DNA of 64,000 nt from Blastococcus sp. TBT05-19 (GCF_003319095.1 NZ_QOHI01000002.1:372001-436000), one strand, 5' to 3'; counted from the first letter of the stretch, positions 52,763 to 61,134 are shown. The notes: a model not told the origin generated them from the letters alone. A program made the numbers and translations.

Positions 52763-54244
52763 TCAGACCGTCGCGGTGGAGCGACGGCGACCGGCCAGCG
52801 TCAGCGCGGCACCCAGACCGAGGGCGAGGAGGCCCAGGGTGAGCGGAGCGGAGACGTCGGAACCGGTGTAGGCGAGCTGGCTCGCCGGCTGGGCCGCGGA
52901 GGCCTTGTGCGTCGGCGCCTTGTAGGCGGCCGGAGCGGCCTTCACGGCGTGCACCGGAGCCGGAGCGGCGTGGTGCACGGGCTGGGCAGCCGGCTTGTCG
53001 GCCGGCTTCTGGACAGGCGTCGGGTAGCAGGACCAGCCGTGGCCACCGGCCGAGGCGTTGTTGGAGCAGGTCACGTCAGCGCCACCGGCGATCGAGATGA
53101 TGTTGACGATGTTGGTGATGTGCTGCTCGCAGTCGACGTCGCCCTTCTCGGAGGTGCAGGTGAGCGTGTTGTCGTTGCCCACGATCACCTTGATGATCGA
53201 ATCGCCGCCTTCGGCTCGGACGTTGCCCGTCTTGGCGTCGTTGTCCACGTCGTTCCTGGCTGAGCTGTCCTGGTCGACCTCCGAGTCGGCGTCGCCGCCG
53301 CCGCCCTTCTTGCCGCCCGAACCACCTCGGGTGACGGCGTCGTTGTCGTTGTAGGACTCGGCGTCGTAGTGGGCGCCGTTGCCGGCCGAGGCGTTGTTGC
53401 TGTCCCGGACGGCGGCGTGGCCGCCGCGCGAGGTGATGTCGACCTCGTTGTGGATGTGCTGCGAGGCCTTGACGTCGCCGTCGTGGCCCTTGTGGCCCTT
53501 GCCGTCCTTGTACCGGTCGTCCCCGCTCTCGGCGTCGACCTCGTTGCCGTTGCCGGCGAGGACCGTGACGAGCGAGCTGCCGCCGGTGGCGGTGGTGTTG
53601 CCGGACTTCGCCCTGTTGTCGACGTCGTTCCGGGCCTTGCTGTCCTGGTCGACGTCGTCGTCGGCGTCGCCGCCGTCGCCGCGCCCGCCGCCGGCTCCGC
53701 CGGTGGTGGTGGACTCGTTGCTGTTACCGGATTCGGCGTTGTAGGAGGCGCCGTTGCCCGCCGAGGCGTTGTTGCTACCGCTGACGGACGCGGAGCCGCC
53801 CTGGGAAGCGACGCCGACCTCGTTGTGGACGGTCTGCGAGGCGTGGCCACCGCCGTTCCCGCTCGAGCTGTCGACCGAGTTGCCGTTGCCGGCGATGACG
53901 AGGACGTAGGACGTGCCGCCGGTGGCCGTGGTGTTGCCCGACTTCGCGTCGTTGTCGACGTCGTTCTTCGCCGTGCTGTCCTGGGTCACGTCGGAGGTGG
54001 CGTTGCCGCCGCCCCCGCCGCCCCCGCCGCTACCGGTGCTGCCGCCGCCCCCGCCGGTGGTGGTGGACTCGTTGCTGTTGCCGGACTGGGCGCTGTACTC
54101 GGCGCTGTTGCCGCTCGCGGCGTTGTTGCTGCCGGCGACGCTCGCGTCACCGCCGTCGGAGGCGCTTGCCACCGCTTGGCCGAGGAAGATCATTCCTCCG
54201 GCCATTCCTGCAACGGCGAGGCCGTTGCGTACGGATCGTCTCAT
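52763..54244 (-). CDS. repeat-rich LAYTG-anchored surface protein, probable sortase E substrate
   Basis: 493-residue secreted protein: signal peptide about 1-28 (AVAGMAGGMIFLGQAVASAS), three long imperfect repeats (about 31-148, 149-272, 273-388) and a fragment of a fourth, a Pro/Ala/His/Lys wall-spanning linker (405-455), sorting signal LAYTG at 457-461, hydrophobic helix and RRRSTATV tail. Each repeat has an Asn/Ser/Gly block (SGSNNASAGNGASYNAESGN), a glycine stretch, VDQDSxARNDVDN, KSGNTTATGG, a hydrophobic strand followed by GNGN, then HNEV. This suggests a stacked beta or amyloid-like surface structure. ATG 54244 with GAAGGA 10 bases upstream. No known family recognised. Confidence 0.87.
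   Translation of the reverse strand: MRRSVRNGLAVAGMAGGMIFLGQAVASASDGGDASVAGSNNAASGNSAEYSAQSGNSNESTTTGGGGGSTGSGGGGGGGGNATSDVTQDSTAKNDVDNDAKSGNTTATGGTSYVLVIAGNGNSVDSSSGNGGGHASQTVHNEVGVASQGGSASVSGSNNASAGNGASYNAESGNSNESTTTGGAGGGRGDGGDADDDVDQDSKARNDVDNRAKSGNTTATGGSSLVTVLAGNGNEVDAESGDDRYKDGKGHKGHDGDVKASQHIHNEVDITSRGGHAAVRDSNNASAGNGAHYDAESYNDNDAVTRGGSGGKKGGGGDADSEVDQDSSARNDVDNDAKTGNVRAEGGDSIIKVIVGNDNTLTCTSEKGDVDCEQHITNIVNIISIAGGADVTCSNNASAGGHGWSCYPTPVQKPADKPAAQPVHHAAPAPVHAVKAAPAAYKAPTHKASAAQPASQLAYTGSDVSAPLTLGLLALGLGAALTLAGRRRSTATV
52900..54160 (-). repeat. three to four internal repeats of about 120 codons in the surface protein gene
   Basis: The repeat units diverge at DNA level but keep the order Asn/Gly block, Gly linker, DVDQDS, NDVDN, SGNTTATGG, strand-GNGN, HNEV. 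The last unit is truncated after SNNASAGG and contains the only cysteines of the protein. Confidence 0.8.
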
Positions 54245-54399
54245 TTTCTGCGTGTCCTTCGTGGGTGTGCGCGCCCTGAACGGGTAGGACATGACGCGCG
54301 AGTGAATGGGTTGGGAAAACGAGCGGGGCGGCTGCACTTGGTCGGTGATGTGCCCCCCGTGGCACACCTGGGGACAGCGCGAGCCGCGTAGGCGGCGCG

Positions 54400-55473
54400 T
54401 CAGTCCGGCCGGGTGGCGGGGTCGGTCGCCGTCGTGGCGGTCGACCCCGCCACCGGCGCCGTGCGCTCGTTGCTGCTCGATTCGGTGGGCATGCCCCACG
54501 ACGCGCCCAGGACGGCGGTCGCCGCCGCTGCGCCGGTGCGCGGGACGCCCTGACCGGCGCTCTGGGCGCCGCAGCCCGTGGCGCCGCTGAGGGCGGTCGC
54601 CGAGGGGATGTGCAGGGGGAGCGGTGCGGGCGGGCTGAGCGGCGTCCCTGCCGGGCTCGCTCCCGCCGCCGGCTCCACCGTGGCCATCGGCGTCGCCGTG
54701 GCCAGGGCCAGCGGGGAGGTGGTGGGACGGGCGACCGTGCTGCCGACGTGCCCGGTGTCGCGCACCGAGGCGGTCGTCGTGACCGGGCCGCAGTCGGCGG
54801 CGGAGGGAGTCGGTCCGACCGCGGTGGCCGTGCCGGCCGGCAGCGGCCCGCACGCGGTGCCCGGCGAGGAGGCGCCCTCGACACAGGCCGGGGTCGTCGG
54901 CTGCTGGTCGGCCGGGGTGCCGTCCGTGGCCACGGAGTGCGTGGTCGTCGTGGTGGCGTCGCCGGTGGTGCTCGTCGTCGTCGTCGTGGTGGTGGTGTCG
55001 CCGGCGGTGCTGGTCGTGGTCGTCGTGGTGGTGGTTGCTGCGCCAGAGGTGTCCCCCGCGCTGCCCGCGGCGGTCCCGTATGCGCCGTCGGTCGAGGCCG
55101 TGGACGTCGCCGTCGACCTCGACGTGGTCGACGCCGTCGACGTGCCGGATTCCGAGGAAGTGGTCGTCGTCGTGGACGACGACGCGCTGTCGCTGGACGA
55201 GGTGGACGTCGTGCCCGGTGTCGTGGTGGTGGACGACGTGGACGACGTCGCCTGGCTGGACGAGGACGACTGCGGGGCGCTCCCCGAGGAGTCGGACGTG
55301 CTGCTCTCCACCGTCGCCGGGGCCTCGTCCGCGCGCGCCGAGAGGTCGGCGACGGCCGCCATCCCGACGTAGACGCCGGCACCGAGCACGCAGCTGGTCA
55401 GCACCTGCCGCCACCACGGCCGACGGGCCGAGGACGGCCGCGGGCCGCTTCCCGGCTCGACGGTGGGCGACAT
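54400..55473 (-). CDS. secreted Thr/Ser-rich mucin-like protein, unknown
   Basis: 357-residue protein with an extended signal peptide (basic RRPWW then VLTSCVLGAGVYVGMAAVAD) followed by a 130-residue Ser/Thr stalk including runs of eight threonines, and a Pro/Ala/Thr domain with four cysteines (C197, C208, C228, C301). VPRTG at 310-314 resembles a sorting signal, but the following hydrophobic stretch is short and no basic tail follows. Such stalks are usually O-mannosylated in actinobacteria. ATG 55473 has TACCGT seven bases upstream and no ribosome site (leaderless). Same strand and next to the LAYTG protein and sortase genes. Confidence 0.78.
   Translation of the reverse strand: MSPTVEPGSGPRPSSARRPWWRQVLTSCVLGAGVYVGMAAVADLSARADEAPATVESSTSDSSGSAPQSSSSSQATSSTSSTTTTPGTTSTSSSDSASSSTTTTTSSESGTSTASTTSRSTATSTASTDGAYGTAAGSAGDTSGAATTTTTTTTSTAGDTTTTTTTTSTTGDATTTTTHSVATDGTPADQQPTTPACVEGASSPGTACGPLPAGTATAVGPTPSAADCGPVTTTASVRDTGHVGSTVARPTTSPLALATATPMATVEPAAGASPAGTPLSPPAPLPLHIPSATALSGATGCGAQSAGQGVPRTGAAAATAVLGASWGMPTESSSNERTAPVAGSTATTATDPATRPD
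54945..55250 (-). repeat. Thr/Ser codon-repeat tract
   Basis: Runs of ACC/ACG/AGC codons (GTGGTGGTGG-type on the plus strand) encode the stalk of the secreted protein; two copies of an eight-threonine block separated by STAGD. Slippage-prone. Confidence 0.75.
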
Positions 55474-55480
55474 GGGGCGG

Positions 55481-55486
55481 ACGGTA
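55481..55486 (-). promoter_or_regulatory. -10 box of leaderless Thr/Ser-rich gene
   Basis: TACCGT on the minus strand, seven bases from the ATG at 55473. Confidence 0.5.
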
Positions 55487-55652
55487 GGAACCGTTCCGTC
55501 CGGCACGGAAGTAGGTGGGGCGCCACCCGTTCGTGTGGTGCGTGTCACTCGCAACAACCTGATCGGGGGATTGCACAGAGTGACCGAATCGGCCCGACGG
55601 CGGCTGTCGACGGTGGATCGCGACGTTCCCAGGAGGTCCCGGGCCCAGCCAG

Positions 55653-55658
55653 TACGGT
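55653..55658 (+). promoter_or_regulatory. -10 box of leaderless AidB-type gene
   Basis: TACGGT, six bases from the ATG at 55665. The AGGAGG at 55631 is too far away to act as ribosome site. Confidence 0.5.
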
Positions 55659-55664
55659 GCGCTC

Positions 55665-57284
55665 ATGACCGCCACCCACGAGGTCACCAACCAGGTCCCC
55701 CCGCTGGTCGGGCACGACTCGATCGCCGGCGACGCCGCGCTCTCCGAGGCCTGCGTGCGGCACGCCGACGCCGCCACCCTCGGGTCGCTCGCCGAGCTCG
55801 GCCGCCTGGCCGGCAGCGAGCAGGCGCAGGAGTGGGGCCGGCTGGCCAACGAGAACCCGCCCCGGCTGCGCACCCACGACCGCTACGGGCACCGCATCGA
55901 CGAGGTGGAGTTCCACCCGGTGTGGCACGAGCTGATGCGCAGCGCCGTCGAGCACGGGCTGGCCGGCGCGCCCTGGGCGAGCGAGGACGCGCACGCCCAC
56001 GTGCGCCGGGCCGTGGGCTACCTCGGGTGGACGCAGGTCGAGATGGGCCACGGCTGCCCGGTGACGATGACCTACGCCGTCGTCCCGGCCCTGCGCCGCG
56101 CCCCCGAGCTCGCCGCCTGCTACGAGCCCGGCCTCACGGCACGCCGGTACGAGTTCGGCCTGCGCGAGCCCACCGGCAAGGCCGGGCTGATCGCCGGCAT
56201 GGGCATGACGGAGAAGCAGGGCGGCTCCGACGTGCGCGCCAACGCCACGCGGGCCGTCGCCCGGCCGGACGGCAGCTACGCCCTGACCGGCCACAAGTGG
56301 TTCACCAGCGCGCCGATGAGCGACCTGTTCCTGGTGCTGGCCCAGCTGGACGAGGGCGTGTCCTGCTTCGCCGTGCCCCGGGTGCTGCCGGACGGCAGCC
56401 GCAACGTGTTCCACGTGCAACGTCTCAAGGACAAGCTCGGCGACCGCTCCAACGCCAGCAGCGAGGTGGAGTTCGAGGGCACGACCGGTTGGCTGGTGGG
56501 GGAGCCGGGCCGCGGTGTCCCGGCGATCATCGAGATGGTCAACATGACCCGGCTGGACTGCGTGCTCGGCTCGGCCGCGACGGTCCGCGCGGCGCTGACC
56601 CAGGCGATCCACCACGCCCGCCACCGGTCCGCCTTCGGCGCCCGGCTGGTCGACCAGCCGCTCATGCAGAACGTGCTGGCCGACCTCGCCGTGGAGAGCG
56701 AGGCGGCCACCGCGCTGGCGATCCGGCTGGCCGCCGCGGTGGACCAGGGCGAGTCCGCGTTCCTGCGCCTGGCGGGGGCGGCGGCGAAGTACTGGGTCTG
56801 CAAGCGCACCCCAGGCGTCGTCGCCGAGGCGATGGAGGTGCTCGGGGGCAACGGCTACGTCGAGGACTCCGGGCTGCCACGGCTCTACCGGCAGGCGCCG
56901 CTGAACTCCATCTGGGAGGGATCGGGCAACGTCATCGCCCTGGACGTGCTGCGCGCCCTGGAGCGCTCGGAGGAGTCGCTGGCCGCGGTCGTCGCGGAGC
57001 TCGAGCTGGCCCGGGGTGCCGACCGGCGGTTCGACGACGCCGTGAAGAACCTGTCGGCCGAGCTCGGCGACCGCGACGGGCTGCCGTTCCGCGCCCGCCG
57101 GATCGCCGGGCAGCTGGCGCTCTGCCTGCAGGGGTCGCTGCTGCTGCGGTACGCGCCGGCAGCCGTCGCCGACACGTTCTGCGCCTCTCGCCTGGGCGGG
57201 GAGGCCGGGAGCGTCCTCGGCACCCTGCCGGGGGGCACCGCCGTCGCCGGGATCGTCGACCGGGCTGGCGTCGTCGCGCCCTGA
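55665..57284 (+). CDS. AidB-type acyl-CoA dehydrogenase
   Basis: 539-residue flavoprotein, longer than ordinary acyl-CoA dehydrogenases and matching the AidB/adaptive-response layout. Motifs: GMTEKQGGSDVRANAT, GHKWFTSAPMSDLFLVLA, FEGTTGWLVGEPGRGV, EVLGGNGYVEDSGLPRLYRQ, SIWEGSGNVIALDVLR with the catalytic-type glutamate, and a C-terminal extra helical domain. E. coli AidB is induced by alkylating agents, binds DNA and has weak isovaleryl-CoA dehydrogenase activity. Whether this protein acts in repair or branched-chain metabolism is open. No adjacent ada or alkA. A degenerate parS-like sequence lies within it. Confidence 0.92.
   Translation: MTATHEVTNQVPPLVGHDSIAGDAALSEACVRHADAATLGSLAELGRLAGSEQAQEWGRLANENPPRLRTHDRYGHRIDEVEFHPVWHELMRSAVEHGLAGAPWASEDAHAHVRRAVGYLGWTQVEMGHGCPVTMTYAVVPALRRAPELAACYEPGLTARRYEFGLREPTGKAGLIAGMGMTEKQGGSDVRANATRAVARPDGSYALTGHKWFTSAPMSDLFLVLAQLDEGVSCFAVPRVLPDGSRNVFHVQRLKDKLGDRSNASSEVEFEGTTGWLVGEPGRGVPAIIEMVNMTRLDCVLGSAATVRAALTQAIHHARHRSAFGARLVDQPLMQNVLADLAVESEAATALAIRLAAAVDQGESAFLRLAGAAAKYWVCKRTPGVVAEAMEVLGGNGYVEDSGLPRLYRQAPLNSIWEGSGNVIALDVLRALERSEESLAAVVAELELARGADRRFDDAVKNLSAELGDRDGLPFRARRIAGQLALCLQGSLLLRYAPAAVADTFCASRLGGEAGSVLGTLPGGTAVAGIVDRAGVVAP
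56407..56422. promoter_or_regulatory. degenerate parS-like sequence
   Basis: TGTTCCACGTGCAACG: left half perfect, right half with a C in place of G and imperfect flanks. Inside the AidB-type gene, 22 kb from the others. Probably weak or not functional. Confidence 0.3.
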
Positions 57285-57382
57285 CGACGGTCGCGGCTAC
57301 TACTCTCAGGAGTGGTTCACGTGCTGCCCGCCGATCGGCGGAGGCGGCTCGTGCCCGGAGTCCGCAGGCGCGGGCCGGATCA

Positions 57383-59512
57383 GTGACGAGAGCGGGCAGC
57401 GTGCGACCAGGTGACGACCGGCCCCCGGAGGGCCGGCCCGACCCCCTGGGCAACGTTCCCGACGCGGTGTACCGCCTGGACGTGCGGGGACGGTTCGCCT
57501 ACCTGAACGCCGCCGCGGAGCAGCTGCTGGGCAAGCAGGCCGAGGAGCTCCTGGGCCGGTCCGCGGTCGACGCCTTCCCGGCGTTGCGCGACTCCCTCGC
57601 CGAGGACCAGTACCGGCAGGTGCTCGCCGACGGTCGGCCCCGGGAGTTCCAGTTCTTCTACGAGCCCAGCAGCCGCTGGTTCGAGGTGCGGGTGTTCCCC
57701 GACTCCGGGGGCGCTGCGGTCCTCTTCCGCGATATCGACGTCCGCCGGCGCAGCGACGAGGAACGGGACGCGCAGGTCCGTCAGCTGACCGCCGTGCTGG
57801 AGGCGCTCCCCCACCCCACCGTCCTGGTGGATTCCGACGGACGGATCCTCTCCACGAACCGGGCGTGGACCAGCAACGCCGCGGCGCTGCCGAACCAGGT
57901 CCTGCCGAGCCGGCTGGGCGAGGACTACCTGATGGTCATGTCGCGCGGGCTGGACAGCGCGACCCACGCGGAGCTGGTCGCGGGGCTGGAGCGGCTGCTG
58001 GCGAGGAACGAGCCCGGTGGTGACGGCACCTTCCGGTGGGACTACTCCTGCCAGATGCTCGCGGGCACGGGCTGGTTCCACCTGCACGCCACCCGCGTCG
58101 ACGTCGAGGGGCGGGTGGTGATCACCCACCTGGACGTCACCGAGCAGGTGCGGGCGCGGGAGGAGCTGGAGTGGAAGGTCCGGCACGACGACCTGACCGG
58201 CCTGCCCAACCGCGCACGGCTGCTCGAGCTGACCGGCGAGGCGCTGGCCGCGGCCGACCGGACCGACGGCGCGCTGCTCATGCTCGATCTCGACGGCTTC
58301 AAGACCGTCAACGACTCGCTGGGCCACGAGATCGGTGACGAGCTGCTGCGCCTGGTGGCCGGCCGCCTCTCCGAGGAGATCCGGCCGGGGGACACCGTGG
58401 CCCGGCTCGGCGGCGACCAGTTCGTCGTCCTGGCCCACGGCTGCGACGCCTCCGAGGCAGCGGCGCTGGCGTTCCGGCTGCAGACGGTGTTCGCCCTGCC
58501 GTTCCGCGTCGGGGAGATCACCGTGCCGCTCAGCGCGAGCATCGGCGTCGCGGTCGCGCGGCCCGAGGTCCGCGACGCCCACCACCTGCTGAGCGACGCG
58601 GACGCGGCGATGTTCGCCGCCAAGAGCTCCGGGCGGGACCGGGTGCACCTGTTCTCCCCGTCCCTGCGCGAGGCCGCCCGCTGGCGGCTGGAGGTGGCCA
58701 CCCGCCTGCGCGGTGACGCGATCGACCAGCTGGTGGTGCACTACCAGCCGGTCGTGCGGCTGGACACCGGCCAGATCGACGGCGTGGAGGCGCTGGTGCG
58801 CTGGCAGCACCCGGAGCGCGGGCTGCTGCCGCCGGACACCTTCCTGTCCGTCGCCGAGGAGACCGGCCAGATCATCCCGATCACGCGGTGGCTGCTGCGC
58901 GAGACGACCCGCAAGGCCGCCGAGTGGGCCGCCCAGGGGCTGCGGCTGCGCATGTCGGTGAACGTGAGCGCCCGGCACTTCTCCGCCGAGACGCTGGTCC
59001 GGGACGTGCGGGTGGCCCTCCAGCAGTCAGGGCTGCCCGCCGACCAGCTCGTGCTCGAGCTGACCGAGACCAGCGTCGCCGAGGACCCCACGCGGGCCGA
59101 GGACCAGCTGTCGGTGCTGCGCAGCTTCGGCGTGCGCGTGGCCATCGACGACTTCGGCACCGGCTGGTCGTCGCTGGCGCAGCTGTTCGCGCTGCCCATC
59201 GGCACGCTGAAGATCGACCGCTCCCTCCTGGCCGCCGCCGAGCGGGTCGCGGCGGCGGACACCGGTGCCGTGCTCGGCGCCATCGTGGGCCTCACCCGCA
59301 CGCTGGGCATCCGATCGGTCGCGGAGGGTATCGAGACCCCGCAGCACCTGCGGATGGTGCGCGCCGCGGGCTGCGATCTCGCGCAGGGGTGGCTGCTCGG
59401 CCACCCGATGCCGGCCGAGCGGCTGCTCCCCTGGGTGCGCGAGGTCCAGCAGGCCGGGGGCGACGTCTGCGCGCTGGCGGCCTCCGGCCGGGCCGTCCCC
59501 GCCCGAGGGTGA
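57383..59512 (+). CDS. PAS-GGDEF-EAL cyclic di-GMP protein with degenerate GGDQF
   Basis: 709-residue cytoplasmic signalling protein with two PAS-like sensor domains (about 20-135 and 150-270), a GGDEF domain (DDLTGLPNRARLLEL, LDLDGFKTVNDSLGHEIGDE) whose signature is GGDQF at 343-347, and an EAL domain with E469-A-L, the NVSARHF loop, ELTETS, DDFGTGWSSL and LKIDRSLL. The Q in place of the catalytic E suggests the cyclase half is inactive or GTP-binding regulatory, while the phosphodiesterase half looks complete. So this is probably a c-di-GMP-degrading protein. GTG at 57383 has no good ribosome site; GTG 57401 is an alternative. Confidence 0.93.
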   Translation: MTRAGSVRPGDDRPPEGRPDPLGNVPDAVYRLDVRGRFAYLNAAAEQLLGKQAEELLGRSAVDAFPALRDSLAEDQYRQVLADGRPREFQFFYEPSSRWFEVRVFPDSGGAAVLFRDIDVRRRSDEERDAQVRQLTAVLEALPHPTVLVDSDGRILSTNRAWTSNAAALPNQVLPSRLGEDYLMVMSRGLDSATHAELVAGLERLLARNEPGGDGTFRWDYSCQMLAGTGWFHLHATRVDVEGRVVITHLDVTEQVRAREELEWKVRHDDLTGLPNRARLLELTGEALAAADRTDGALLMLDLDGFKTVNDSLGHEIGDELLRLVAGRLSEEIRPGDTVARLGGDQFVVLAHGCDASEAAALAFRLQTVFALPFRVGEITVPLSASIGVAVARPEVRDAHHLLSDADAAMFAAKSSGRDRVHLFSPSLREAARWRLEVATRLRGDAIDQLVVHYQPVVRLDTGQIDGVEALVRWQHPERGLLPPDTFLSVAEETGQIIPITRWLLRETTRKAAEWAAQGLRLRMSVNVSARHFSAETLVRDVRVALQQSGLPADQLVLELTETSVAEDPTRAEDQLSVLRSFGVRVAIDDFGTGWSSLAQLFALPIGTLKIDRSLLAAAERVAAADTGAVLGAIVGLTRTLGIRSVAEGIETPQHLRMVRAAGCDLAQGWLLGHPMPAERLLPWVREVQQAGGDVCALAASGRAVPARG

Positions 59513-59616
59513 ACGTCCGTCGTCGCGTGCGGCGGGCGACCTCACCCGTCGGCCCGCCCCGGCCCGCCGAGCCGCCCGTGCTCCCGCCCGCGGACGGCGA
59601 CCGGCAGACTGGGCCC

Positions 59617-60315
59617 GTGCTGGACACCCCCGAGACCCTCGACGGCGCTCCCGACGAGCTCACCGCCGTCGACGACGGCCGGGCCCGCCCCGCGCTGGAC
59701 CTGCTGATCTGGGACGCCCCCAACATCGACATGACCCTGTCGACCGTGATCGGCGCGCGCCCGACGGCGGCCTCCCGTCCGCGCTTCGACGCGATCGCGG
59801 CCTGGTTCGTCGAGGGCGCCGGTGATCCGGGGGCGCCGGGAGCACCCGACGTCGAGGCCTGCGTCTTCGCCAACATCCCCCCGCAGCCCGGTTCGCTGCA
59901 GCGCTGGGTCGAGGCGCTGCGCGGCTTCGGGTACTCGGTGTTCGCGCGTCCGAAGAGCCAGCCGGACGACGACATCGACCAGGACATGCTCGACCACATC
60001 GCGGTCCGGGCGCACAGCCACCGGCTGCGCAAGCTGCTGGTCTTCTCCGGTGACGGGCGCAACTTCGCCGAGCCGCTGGAGGACCTCGCCCGTCAGGGCA
60101 CGCAGGTCGTCGTCGTGGCGTTCAGCGAGGTCGCGGGCTATGCCATCGGCTCGGACCTGCTCGAGTTCATCGACATCGAGGACGTGCCGGGCGCGTTCAC
60201 CGAGCCGCTGGACCGGGTGCGTCTCGACGCGCTGCCCGCGGACGGCGCCTGGCTGCGGCCGACCCGCAGCCTGCGCGACTTCGTCGCCGGGTTCACCGCC
60301 CGCCGCAACGGCTGA
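59617..60315 (+). CDS. NYN domain protein (predicted PIN-like ribonuclease)
   Basis: 232-residue protein of the NYN (Nedd4-BP1/YacP-like, PIN-fold) family, predicted metal-dependent RNases. Acidic residues of the pocket are visible: LIWDAPNIDMTLS (first Asp), DDDIDQDMLDHIAV (second cluster), LLVFSGDGRNFAEPL (SGDGDF-like third motif) and FSEVAGYAIGSDLLEFIDI at the end. An upstream GTG at 59509 overlaps the stop of the c-di-GMP gene (GTGA) and would add 36 basic, Pro-rich residues; which start is used is unsettled. Lies between c-di-GMP enzyme and PilZ receptor genes. RNA target unknown. Confidence 0.85.
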   Translation: MLDTPETLDGAPDELTAVDDGRARPALDLLIWDAPNIDMTLSTVIGARPTAASRPRFDAIAAWFVEGAGDPGAPGAPDVEACVFANIPPQPGSLQRWVEALRGFGYSVFARPKSQPDDDIDQDMLDHIAVRAHSHRLRKLLVFSGDGRNFAEPLEDLARQGTQVVVVAFSEVAGYAIGSDLLEFIDIEDVPGAFTEPLDRVRLDALPADGAWLRPTRSLRDFVAGFTARRNG

Positions 60316-60356
60316 CCCGGCTACCCCGCGGAGGCCTGGCCCCACCGGCCCCTCTC

Positions 60357-60384
60357 GGGGTGTCGCGCCCGGGGTGTCGCGCCC
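60357..60384. repeat. 14-bp tandem duplication
   Basis: GGGGTGTCGCGCCC occurs twice without a gap, in the space between the NYN and PilZ genes. Confidence 0.8.
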
Positions 60385-60428
60385 GGCGCGTCGCCGTGCC
60401 GGGGCAGCGGCCGCCAGGAGGGGGCGGT

Positions 60429-60434
60429 TACGGT
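60429..60434 (+). promoter_or_regulatory. candidate -10 of PilZ gene
   Basis: TACGGT, 64 bases upstream of the PilZ ATG, which has its own GGAGAGGA ribosome site. Confidence 0.4.
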
Positions 60435-60498
60435 TTCCCAGCGCGGGCGGGGCGGCGGCAGGTCGGCCGTCGGCCCGAGCACCGATCGGAGAGGACCC

Positions 60499-61134
60499 AT
60501 GAGCAGCGTTCCGGACGTCGACCACCCCGCTGAGCAGAGCGAGGTGGACATCAGGCTGACCGCTGCGAACGTCTCGGTCTCGGCGCGCGTGGAGGTCGTC
60601 CACGACGGTGTCATCTCGGTGCGCCCCTCGGCCGGCGACTTCGTCGGACCGGTGGTCGGCACGGGCGACCAGGTCGAGGTGTACTGGCGGACCGCCGACG
60701 GTCACCGCGCCGTCCCGGCCGAGGTGCTGGACTTCGAGAGCGAGCCCGTCGTCCGCTGGCGGCTCACGATCACCGGCCCGTCCGAGCACAGCCAGCGCCG
60801 GGACGCGGTCCGGGGGCGCATCGCCGTCCCGGTCACGGCCGACGTCGCGGGCGTGGAGCTGACCGGCGAGACCATGGACCTCAGCGAAGGGGGCATCCGG
60901 GCCGTCTTCGAGGGGTTCGGGCTGGCCCCGGAGGCGGGCACCCGCCTCTCGCTCGTCATCGGGATGGACGACGGTCCGGTGCGGGCCTCGGGCGAGGTGG
61001 TCCGCCTGCAGAGCCGCGGCTCGCGCTGGACGCTGAGCATCACGTTCCTGCACATCGAGGAGAAGGACCAGGACCGCCTCCGCCGCCGCGTGTTCCAGGC
61101 GCTGCGCGAGGAGCGGGCCCGCCTGTCCGACTGA
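60499..61134 (+). CDS. PilZ domain c-di-GMP-binding protein (YcgR-like)
   Basis: 211-residue protein with an N-terminal YcgR-type beta domain (DIRLTAANVSVSARVEVVHD, VEVYWRTADGHRAV) and a C-terminal PilZ domain. Both ligand motifs are intact: R100-R101-x3-R105 (SQRRDAVRGRIAVPV) and DLSEGG at 127-132. It should bind a c-di-GMP dimer, acting as effector of the nearby PAS-GGDEF-EAL protein. There are no flagellar genes in the window, so the output is something other than YcgR braking in this neighbourhood; a surface or division target is possible. ATG with GGAGAGGA at 4-5 bases. Confidence 0.92.
   Translation: MSSVPDVDHPAEQSEVDIRLTAANVSVSARVEVVHDGVISVRPSAGDFVGPVVGTGDQVEVYWRTADGHRAVPAEVLDFESEPVVRWRLTITGPSEHSQRRDAVRGRIAVPVTADVAGVELTGETMDLSEGGIRAVFEGFGLAPEAGTRLSLVIGMDDGPVRASGEVVRLQSRGSRWTLSITFLHIEEKDQDRLRRRVFQALREERARLSD

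Noticed and set aside
54855-54900. VPRTG of the Thr/Ser-rich protein region as a true sorting signal
   Set aside because: The following hydrophobic segment is too short and there is no basic tail; mentioned only as an odd feature.
54940-55250. Repeat tract considered as a CRISPR array
   Set aside because: Short triplet runs in a Thr/Ser coding frame; no regularly spaced repeat-spacer pattern and no cas genes.
56407-56422. Fifth parS site
   Set aside because: Right half-site is broken and it lies in coding sequence far from the others; kept only as a low-confidence feature.
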